A DNA stretch of 64,000 nt, taken from the NCBI GenBank assembly GCA_963931865.1, contig OZ007509.1, positions 7,823,027 through 7,887,026 of the forward strand. Direction: 5' to 3'. The notes under the pieces are model-generated. The model saw nothing but the letters and a program-made list of their open reading frames with translations, was not told the origin of the DNA and did no database searches. Below are positions 42,183-52,400 of this stretch, piece by piece; positions within the stretch are counted from its first letter, which is position 1; every line of letters begins with the position of its first letter. The translations under genes were made by a program, and so were the position numbers. This DNA comes from Axinella damicornis. Its lineage: Eukaryota > Porifera > Demospongiae > Axinellida > Axinellidae.

Positions 42183-43310
42183 AGGCTGTAGTCCTAAATG
42201 GTGCATCCTCCCAGTCAGCTCATGTGATCTCTGGTGTCCCGCAAGGCTCAATACTTGGCCCTCTTCTCTTTCTCATCTATATTGATGACATTACTCACGC
42301 AAACATCTCAGAGGCATCCAAGATTGTTATTTATGCCGATGACATTTTGCTATACCGTCCTATATCCTCAAAGGAGGACTATGTGGCTCTTCAATCTGAC
42401 ATTGATGCCTTGAGTAATTGGACCACTCGAAATTTTATGTCGTTTAACACCACTAAATGCAAGTTCATGCTAATTTCCAGAAAGAGAAGTCACTATGTTC
42501 CAACCACTCCACTCTCTCTCAATGGATGCATCCTTGAAAAAGTACCATCTTTCAAATATCTGGGAATGATGATATCCTCTGACCTATCCTGGTCAGAACA
42601 CATTCAGCGTGCATGTGGCAAGGCAAGAAAGATCATTGGCCTTCTTTACAGGCGATACTACCATCATGCGGATAGCAGAACCCTACTCCAGCTGTATGTT
42701 TCCCTGGTCCGGCCCCATGTTGAATACGCTGCACCAGTGTGGGATCCACACTTGGCACAGGACATAAATATGCTCGAGAATGTGCAAAAGTTTGGTCTAC
42801 ATGTCTGTTCAAAACAGTGGGACACTGGCTACAGTGAGCTCTTAAACATGTGTAATCTCTCAACCCTGGAAAATCGTCGACTCTACCTAAAGCTTTGCCA
42901 TCTTTTCAAAATTGTCAATGGACTGTGTTACTTTCCCTCTGGTGTTATAGTTCCCAGGCATAATCCTTCACATGCAATGCGTCCGCTTATGCTTGAGCAA
43001 CCCTTTGCCAGGACAAATTGCTTTCAGCATTCATTCATCCCGGACTCTGTGCAGAAATGGAACTACCTACCAGATTACGTGGTATGTGCTGCTAACTACC
43101 CTAATTTTAAACATTTACTTAGACCATTTACTTAGTTTAATCATATAATTATGAATACCATAAGAGTACATTAGAATCAGTGTTGTAACCATGCTTATCC
43201 TTTTGTGTTTGTGTATCATTGCTTATTGATGCAATAACATTAGCTTTATGCTATTTTGTATACCCTGTGCTTCTTTGGCATAAACTTTCATATAATTATA
43301 AAAATAAAAA
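42183..43310 (+). mobile_element. 5'-truncated CR1/Jockey-like non-LTR retrotransposon
   Basis: One open frame runs from VVLNGASSQSAHV through SGVPQGSILGPLLFLIYIDD and VIYADDILLYRP to a stop at 43135. It includes SFKYLGMMISSDLSW, VRPHVEYAAPVWDP and the usual C-terminal thumb. About 170 bp of A/T-rich 3' UTR ends in an A-rich stretch. The catalytic YADD is intact, but everything 5' of the palm is missing. It is head to head with the previous element. Confidence 0.88.
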
Positions 43311-43399
43311 AAGAAAAAGGTTAGCCGAGTCAGCCTAGTACTAAGTATAGGGCAGCCGTTGGCTGTTTAATAGTAGCTAGCTAGGAGTTAACGGGGGCG

Positions 43400-43452
43400 A
43401 TGCCCCCCCTAAATATTTGGGGGGGGGGGGGGGGGGGGGGGCTTGCCCCCCT

Positions 43453-43490
<38 letters not shown>

Positions 43491-43492
43491 TG
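43400..43492. repeat. Poly-G / poly-C hairpin
   Basis: GGGGCGATGCCCCCCC, a run of about 22 G, GCTTGCCCCCCTTG, then about 40 C. Likely mis-sized in any assembly. Confidence 0.85.
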
Positions 43493-43683
43493 CCGCCGCC
43501 CCTGATGCAGCTGAAGATGGGTGAGTGTAAAGTGGCAAAATCAGTAGTGCAGCAAGGGGAGCAAAGGAAGAGGATCATAGCAAGCATCCACAATCATGAA
43601 TGCAAGCCACCTGGGTCTGAACCGAACCAATGACATGGTGGCCAACAAGTATTGTTGGCCTGGGTTGTTCATGATGTTTGTGC

Positions 43684-43980
43684 CTAGTCTCGGAACCAGA
43701 CCCTTCGCGCGGGGGAGGAGGAAAGGGTTCATGATTATATTAACCCAATGGCCTGCAAAGCATTGTACTTCGGAAAACGATGGGTTTGTTACAGAGCATC
43801 GCGAGGCCCTTCCATTTTATTGTAGGGAACCATTGGGTAACATCGAACTCTTTCGGGAAGGAAGTGCTGTCGGTTAATTTGGTTCCCAACCCTTCTGCGT
43901 TTCGTTTCCGGGGAGGGCGGGGCGGGCGGGCGGGAACCAAAAGGTCTGGGAACCAAAGGGTCTGGGAACCAAACTAGCTG
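43684..43980. mobile_element. MITE-like repeat with CTCGGAACCAGACCCTT / CCAAAGGGTCTGGGAACC ends
   Basis: The ends are inverted (TCTCGGAACCAGACCC versus GGGTCTGGGAACCAAA). The right end has a doubled AAGGTCTGGGAACCAAA word. No coding frame of note. Confidence 0.5.
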
Positions 43981-44135
43981 TCGGTACGACAGCGAAAACC
44001 CCACCCATCGCTCACTCACCAGCTTGCTCAGATTACAGGAGTCTAGTGACAGACATGGATGAAGAACTAGATGGTGAATCTGATCCATGAGCTGGTGGTG
44101 AAGACGTTACGCATAGTCTCTACATGTTTGTATGG

Positions 44136-44290
44136 AACGCCATATCCGCCAAAAATTAGCCACATGTGATCAGCGTTCGAATTTGTGCTCGAATTTGTGT
44201 TCGAATGGTTCGAATTTCTATTCGAATGGTTCAAATTTCTATTCGAATTTGTGTTCGAACGGTTTTTTTTTTTTTTTTTTTTTTTTTTCT
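44136..44290. mobile_element. Left arm of TTCGAA-rich foldback element
   Basis: Starts CCATATCCGCCAAAAATTA, then alternating TTCGAATTTxTxTTCGAA words to a poly-T run (44261-44288). Complemented by 46042-46235. Confidence 0.75.
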
Positions 44291-44381
44291 ATAACAATTT
44301 TGCAACAATGCAAGGGTAGCTACATGAATAGCAGTTGCTAACATGATAATGCACCCAGACAGAAGTCCAATTATCTATGAT

Positions 44382-45905
44382 CTAAGTAATAGGTATAATT
44401 GAGGTATTTAATGTGTGACATAATACAGTCTGTTTAAAAGAATCCAATGACTGACAGTTTTGTACAGATGAGGGTAAGCTGTTCCATAGGGCAATTGTAT
44501 CCGGAAAAAATGAGGATTGATAGGCATTTGAGCGTGTTACTGGTCTTTCAAGGGCTAGTGTACTGGAGTTTCTGAGGAGTCTGGCCTGGCTCCGCGGCAC
44601 AATAGGTACAACCGGGAATGTAAGCTGTCCATTTACAACTTTATAAAGGAGGCACAGTTTCAGATAGCGTCTTCTGCAGGCAAGAGTAGCTAGGCAGGTT
44701 GCATGACTGAAGCAAAGACTCATATCCAGAACTCCAGCTTTTAGTGCACACCTTAAGTGCAAACTTCTGCACTCTCTCCAGGGAGCTGATAAGTCCCCGT
44801 TGATGGGGGTCCCATACAGGTACAGCGTATTCCAGATGTGGTCGGATGTAGGCCAGATACAGTTGCAAGAGTGATGAAGAATTTGCAGATGGATAGAATT
44901 TTCGGTATAGAATACCCACTTGTTGCCTTGCTTTTTTACATACTTCACTGACTTGCATAGACCAGTTTAAGGACGGAGTGAGCCATACTCCAAGGTATCT
45001 GTAGGAGTGCACCCTCTCCAAACATGTTTGCTTAATCTTCAGAGGTGTAACAGGGAGGGCTGCTTTCTCCTGGTGATGATCATATACTTGCACTTTCTAC
45101 CATTAAACTTCAGATGGTTATCGTCAGACCATACACATATGTTGTCAATATCTATCTGTAACAGATGGTAATCAGTTGCTGAGTGGATAGGGCGAAAAAG
45201 CACCAGATCATCAGCATAAATAGACATGGTACCGTCTGACAATGGAACCATTGTAATGTCGTCAATGTAGAAAATGAACAGAAATGGCCCAAGGACTGAC
45301 CCTTGTGGGACTCCAGAAGTCACAGGCAAAACACCTGAAGATGAACCATTCACACACACATACTGACTTCTCTTACAAAGGTAGTGCGTGATCCATCTGA
45401 GAATATGTGGTTGAACATTGCAGTTTTTCAGCTTTTGCAGTAAGGGTCTATGGGGAACTGAGTCAAAGGCCTTGCCGTAATCAAAGAATACACAGCAGAT
45501 ATCTAGGCCCAAGTCAAGTTGTCTGTGCCATTGATCAGTCACATCTAACAGAGCCCCCGTTGTGGACTTGCCCTGAGTGAATCCCCACTGGTGAGCACAG
45601 AGAGGGTAGCTAATGGTCTTTAAGATGATCAATTAGGAGGTTCCGAATGTGCATTTCGAGGAGTTTGCTCAGCACTGAGAGTAATGATATTGGGCGATAG
45701 TTACCAGGAACAGAATGGTCACGTGACTTGGGAATTGGTGTGACACGAGCGATTTTCCACTCGTCAGGTAGCTCTCCAAGTCAAATGGAGATATTAAATA
45801 GTTGAGTCACTGCAGGGGTAATGCTCAGAGCAGTCTCCTTAAGCATTCGAGTGGATATGTCATCATGACCAAAAAAATAGCTTCGGTGGTCAGATGGGAA
45901 CTGGC
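44382..45905 (-). mobile_element. CR1-like non-LTR reverse transcriptase, frameshifted
   Basis: Sense order: PIPKSRDHSVPGNYRPISLL (about 45700-45750, outside any long ORF), then HQWGFTQGKSTTGALLDVTD and FFDYGKAFDSVPHRPLL. Next are SGVPQGSVLGPFLFIFYIDD and SIYADDLVLFRPI, then YRYLGVWLTPSLNWS and RPHLEYAVPVWDPHQ. At least two frame changes (about 45050 and about 44650) and a stop near 45783 make it non-functional. It sits between the two TTCGAA-rich arms. Confidence 0.88.
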
Positions 45906-46041
45906 GTACTCCGGCTGCTAGGCGGGGAAGTCAGGAACCGGTGTGTACGGAGTGGCCCAGACTCGTACTCGGTTATTGGGGAGACGAACACTCAACCCCA
46001 GGCTGCAAAGCAAGTGCTTAGCGAGTGTGCCATCCCGACTT

Positions 46042-46235
46042 CCCAAAACGGTTCGAACTGAAATTCGAACCATTCGAACACAAATTCGATAGAAATTCGA
46101 ACCAGAAATTCTCGAATAGAAATTCGAACCAGAAATTAGAATAGAAATTCGAACCATTCGAATAGAAATTCGAACCATTCGAACACAAAATCGAACACAA
46201 ATTCGAACGCTGATGGTAATTTTGGCGGAAATTAT
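46042..46235. mobile_element. Right arm of TTCGAA-rich foldback element
   Basis: Alternating AGAAATTCGAACC and ATTCGAACACAAATTCGA words, ending TAATTTTGGCGGAAAT. Inverse complement of the arm at 44136 and longer by several units. Confidence 0.75.
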
Positions 46236-46474
46236 TAAGTACGCAACGGACATGACTGCTTGCGCTTCCCTTCTCCGCGCGCGCATAATATTATAGTTTA
46301 TGGCCTGCCGTCATGTGACGAGACCTAAAAATAAAATTCATTCATTCATACTATACTGAAAGCGATCCACTCGCGTGCTGGAGAAAGCGAAGGGCTAACT
46401 TGTTAGACTGCAGAGCGTGGCTACTGTCGATCACCGTGCTGCCAAAGACTTCACTTACATGCGCATAAACCGCA

Positions 46475-49400
46475 ATGACTGCCAAGAATCTGGTTTCTAC
46501 ATTTCTCCATCCTGGTGACCGCATTCGAATTGGAAGGAACCGGGCTCAGTGTGAATTGGTCATCCCATGCCCCAACCTTAGTGGCTTGCACTGTGCCGTG
46601 GAGGTCAACAAGACAAGTGAATCCTCCAGACCAAGCCCTTTTGATGGCAGTGGTCCGCCAAGCAAATGCACGGTACTAGACTTGAGCTCAAATGGGACCT
46701 GGCTAATTAAGGGTGAAGAAGATGTTGCTGGGCCTAAAAGGATGAAGAAGGGAGTAACGGTCGACTTTTGCCCTGGTGATTGTATTATGCTGTTGGCCCC
46801 CCAGCATAAGCTGAGTCGGCAGCATAGGTTTGTGTTGCAGCACAGTTCTGCAGTGAAAGGTGAGGCTGGAAGTGCTGAATTTGTTCTAGTGCAATTGCCC
46901 TGGGAAGGTGGTGTTGATTCTTCAACAGTGATAGCGGAAAAGTTGCCCAGGAGGAAGCCCAGTGGTAGTGGAAAAGTGGACTCAAAATCTGACGACTTGG
47001 GTGATCACATGATTGCAAAAGATGGCCCAAGTACGAGGAAGAGGAAATCTTTCTGTACACCTGCAGGTGGAGAACTGGACACTAGCAGAGATTCACTGAA
47101 TCTGAAGAAATCCAGGTTGGAAGCCACTGGCTCTTCGAATGATCATGCCAGCATCAATGTTGCGGAGATGGAAGTTGCAATTGGAGTAAGACGGAAGTTG
47201 ACAACTGGAGATGACAGCAATACCTCATGTGATGAAAGCACAAGTCACGGAGAGGAAGAGCAGAATAATCGTGTTCCGCCTGATGGAACAGCACCACCGC
47301 CGGAAGTGGAAAGCACTGTTTTGAGAGCACCTTCCCATCCTGCATTTCCTGCAGAGATCTCTGTGGAGCAGTGCCCTTGCTGCTTGAAGCTCTTCCCAGT
47401 TTTGGAGCTGATGGCACATGCTGAAGTGTGTATGCATGAGAGTAGTGTTGATATCGATGAAGCAGGTATAGATATGGGCATGAGGGTAGATGTAACAGTT
47501 TCAAAACCATCAATCTCCAGAAAATCTGAAGCTGAGAGTGTAGTAAGTGGACCTGTAGTTGCTAGTATTCACAGCTCACTAGCACCACCATCAATGCCCT
47601 CAGAGGTTTCTACGGAGAAATGCCCAAGTTGTTTGAAGCTCTTTCCGCTATGTGAACTGGTTGAACACTGTCAGTTGTGTAGATCTCGAATAGAAACTGT
47701 GAGAGAGGAGGAGGTGAGGGCACCTGGGCCCATGGATGCAGACAACAGCAGCAGATATAACCTGGAAAGCTGTACTGATTTTGCCACTGCTACAAGGGTC
47801 AGTAGAAATGGAACCTCTTCAATGCTTGGAAAGAAAGAAAAGCTACCAAGCCCTGTTTATTCACAGGTGGGAGCAGCAGCCTGCAGAACCAGTGGTCAGC
47901 TAGAACAGTGTTTGTACTGCCTGCAGGACTTCCCAGTCTCAGAGCTGATCCACCATGTTGAAAGCTGCCCTGCTAGGGACGATGCCAGGAGCAAGGTCAG
48001 TTGACTCAGGTAGCTGGAGATTTTAGATCTTGCAAGTTGCCTACCATATTTCTTAAGGGGCTGTTTTGGGGGATGCTGGAAAACCCGAAACGGTCAGGAA
48101 CGGAACGGAACGGAATGGAACCGGAAGTAGTAATTAGTGTTTCCTCGTGTAGAGAAACTAGTTTGCTCAGTACTTTCACAACTTTGGATCGTGAAATAGC
48201 CATTGCCTCCTGCGGGGAAGTCAGAGAACAGTTTAGTCTTGCGAGTTGGCTGGGTTGCACAGTATTTTGAAGCCAAGAAGCGTTAGCGAAGTTGTCTGCA
48301 TGCCGGCAGCATGCAACGATCTCGATTTCGAGGATGACCTGAACGAGGCATTTGTTGGCGTTTCACGGTGCTAGGTAAGTCAGAGAGCTGGGCCAAGCGA
48401 GTGCAAGTACCTATGCTACAAAGAGCATTGAGCACTAATTATTCTACTGTCCTTGAGGCTCACCCCCTGCTCTGCTTACAAGCTTGACATAAACGCAACG
48501 CTAAGTACAGACAGATCCAGTAGCGATAAAAACAGTACCTTTGCTGAAGCTACTTCAGGTCCCACGAAACTCTTCCAGCAGCTGACTGTACAAGTTCTGT
48601 TCCGAGTCGTTTATTTAGCTAAGTCGCTCTACAATAATGTTGCACGTTGATTATCGCTATATATTACTTCCGGTTCCGTTTCGTTCCGTTCCTGACTGTT
48701 CCGGGTTTTCCAGCATCCCCTGTTTTTGATTTTCCAAAAAAAAACCGTAACTCTTTCTTGGTTAGGAGTTTTTGCTTGAAACTTTGTATGGTGTATGTAC
48801 ACGTTGAACTACACCCTCATCCCAGCCCGTTACATACAGCCATATATGGAGTAGTGTTTACACTGTGGTTTCACAACTTTCCACAGGGGGAATTCCTAGT
48901 ATGAAGAGTGCAATGTTAATGATTTCAAGTGAGTATGATCAGAATAGAGACTAAAAGGAGACTAAATACGCTCTGAGAAGTCTTATAAATATCAATGATC
49001 ACCAAACTATATATACCCACGTTGCACTCCAATTCCCCCTGTGGAAAGTTGTGAAACCACAGTGTAAACACTACTCCATATATGGCTGTCCCAGCTGTAA
49101 TGGGCAGGTCCACTTATTGGGCGAGCATGAGCGAGCCCCACACTAGTCGTAGTCTCGCGCGCGGCGCTATATGGCACTGTACTTCGTATAATTATGTACG
49201 TCGATTTGTCTCCCATACCGTAAATCCGGCGCGTGCAATATAACGTACGAAACATTGCATTCATTTCCGGACGCCTTACCGTAATTCACGAGAGTCTGGC
49301 ACCGAGACTATGGCGACAAAAGACACAGATCGATCGTGAGTCCCACCAGCGGTGTTTGTCTTTGCTGTCGCCACTGCACCACTGGTGGACCTACCTATTC

Positions 49401-52400
49401 ATTGACCTCAGAGCTGTAGCTACGTGTACGTGTCCTGCAGAGCACATGGTGCTGGACCAGTGTGCAACATGCATAGCTATAGCTAGGTTTTGTGTTTAAT
49501 TGCCATATCCATATCGCCGCTAGACTGCTTCAGCTAGCCTCACTCTGTGTTGTGCATATGCAACAGTGTACTTTTGGTGTGATATTCTGGGACCTGAGCT
49601 GTTCTCATGTAGTCACATTCTAATGACAGTCTTGTACGTAGCTACAACCGTTGGCACTCGCTCACGCTCGCCCCACAATGTCACACATTCCACTAGTCTA
49701 CATGTATACATGTAGCATGGGGTTAGCTGAGGAGACCTTTGACACTAAAAGGTGTAGTCCAACGTGTAAATACACCATACAAAGTTTCAACAAAAACTCC
49801 TAACCAAAAACGAGTGATGGATATTTTTTTTCCAAAAAAAACTACCTATCGGGGATCCCCTTAATGGGAAAAGGAAATCATTTTAAACTGAAGCTATTTA
49901 GTGATATTCATGAGGCTATTTGTGTCAGACTGTCAAGTACAAGCTTGCAACCAAGATTAGCCATAGTTGGCTTCACAGGTACCAACGGCACAGACACACC
50001 CTCCAACACACAGAATAGGCTGTTAATGGTATTCATGATCTACAAAATGAGACAGATTACGGCCCTTGTCGCAGTCACGGTCAGGGTATGGTTGGACAGA
50101 GGTTCAGTGCTTAGTTCAGCTATAGCTTGCTTATCTCTGAACTTTTGCCCCACATTTCGGTTCTTTCTCTCGTCTCATTAAACTAACAGAATAGCAAACT
50201 TCTATTGGAAACCAAAAGTGCTGGCCAAACCATATTCAAGAACCTGTAGCTGTAAATGTCTGTCCTCCTGGTCCAGACTGTGGTGTGCCGCTACCATGTT
50301 TATTGAGCAGTGTGGGAGAAGCACCTTGACTCATTAATCTCTCCCTCTGAATGAGAATGGCAATGAGCTCGATGTGCACACAATGTCCGTCTATTCTATC
50401 TTGATGATGAACCTGGAGTGTGGTTGCCCATTAGCCACAAGAGATATCAAAGTTTCCACTACTTTGTATTTGCCAGTCTGCCAGTCTATTTCACACATGT
50501 CCAATCCTGACACGTACAGTACCAAACACTCTCGGTATGGCAGAGTAACTCCAGCAGTCCCAGGATTGTCCAGGAACCTTCCTTGTTAGCAGAGTATCCC
50601 TGAAGACCAGTGTTACACATCCGTTATATATATCCAGTACCCCTGTATCATAGTAGCCTCATTCCCAGGCCATCTCCCACTCCATTTTTAGCCACATATG
50701 CGACCTTTGAACCCCTGTCAGATAAGTGGTGTGACCTTTGAACCCCTGTCAGATAAGCAGCTACCGGAGTTCAAAGGTCACATATGTATGTGGCTAAAAA
50801 CGGTGCAGGAGACGGCCTGGGAACGAGGCTAGTGTCATAGTACTGCCGGTGTTACACTGGCAGTCCGGGATTATCCAGGGACTTCCTAACCCCTCTGCAA
50901 AGTATCCGAGAACACCGGAGTTACACTGGCAGTCCCAGGGACTACCTAACCCCCTGGGACCCAGGCTCTCTCCCCGGTTTTGAGGAGAGAGCCTGGGACC
51001 CCTCTGTCAGAGTAACCCAGAATGCCAGAGTTACACCAGCAGTCCCGGGATTATCCATGGTGCCGAAAAATTTGAGATGCCGACTTTTTAGAAGATGGTT
51101 GCTTGATGTAGTGCAATCACATGGTATCAGACATTTCTCACAGTTGTCTAGTAGCTTGTAATTCTGCCTGTTACTATTATGTTTACAGAGTGTGATTGAG
51201 GAACATTGCCAGCACTGCCTGAAAGTGTTGCCATTGGATGAGCTGGTCACACATGCGCTTAACTGCTCTCATAGGAAGACCCTTGGCAGTTTGGTATGTC
51301 CAATCTATATATGCCCCCAGACGCACTACCAGTCAGTCATTTTGGCCCGACCGTGCATTCTTCCTATGGCCCTGGGTCCTGCATGCAGCAGTGTCATGGG
51401 GACAAGTTCTGGCCTTTGTGATCTGTGAAACACTTCGTACCACGTTTCGTTTTATCAGCTGAAAGCCCAACACTTCTCCCATGGGTCCAACATCATCAGC
51501 TTCCCAAGCCTCACCGGCGTACATTTCTGTCCTACACAATTCAGTATCAATATTACCGGTACTAGGGGAATGCATTAGATTGTGGGGCAACCATGAGCGA
51601 ATTGTTGCCCCCCAGGCCAAATAAACCCTAAACTGGAATTTTCACACAAGGTACCGTAACCCCATAGCAGTTGATTGAAGTCAATGAAAAAACACTCCTT
51701 TTATTCCTCGTGCGCAAGAGCATAGCTGTTGACAGCAGGGGATGTAGGCCCTATAGTCGTTGAAGGAGTAAATCCTTGCTGTGGCCATGGAAGACTTGCT
51801 AGGTCGTGCATGCTTTTGAATTACCCAATGATGTAACATGTTCGGTTATTGTTATTTACAGCGGAGTGATTTTATGGTAACATGCACGCCGACGACTTAC
51901 AGCACAAATGATACAAATGTGCAATACATTTCGTCCAGCAACACCTCTAGGAGAGCCTCACTCACACTCGCCCAATTACATATACGATGCTGTTGAAATC
52001 CTTCATAGGAGTCCGAGGTTGGTGATGGTGTGTTTGGCAGTCAGGATGTTTGGGGAGAGCCTGTGGAACGGTGCATGTTTTGCTTCAAGGACTTCCCGCT
52101 GAGTGTGATGGTGGGGCACTCACGAAAGTGCACAGGGGACATGCTGGGGTCTTTGAACCGTTTCAAGAACTTCTTGCCATCTGTTCATGATGTGCGTACA
52201 TAAGTTAAGTTTGTGTATAATGGATTCTTTGTACATGTATTTGCCCAGCTGTCACAATCATGGCTAGCCTATGTCAACAGTCACCTGTGACCTAAGTAAA
52301 GATCACAGCCCTTTTAGTTGACAATGACTTCTGTTGCTGGGCTACTAGGTCAGTAGTGTATGGTTTTGGCCTTGTGTGGGCATCAGTATGATACAAACTC

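Larger units (their letters stand above)
47996..51188 (+). other. Intron 1 of the FHA-UBZ gene, packed with nested elements
   Basis: Contains the TTAA-bounded composite element 48053-49864, the MITE 50651-50832 and a minisatellite. The donor is GTCAGT; read-through meets a TGA almost at once (KVS then stop), so an unspliced mRNA would encode a 509-residue FHA + three-finger protein. Confidence 0.8.

Noticed and set aside
45905..46035. tRNA-derived SINE or tRNA-like sequence (minus strand GGGATGGCACACTCGCTAAGC and GGGTTGAGTGTTCG)
   Set aside because: The A- and B-box likeness is weak and no cloverleaf could be drawn with confidence.
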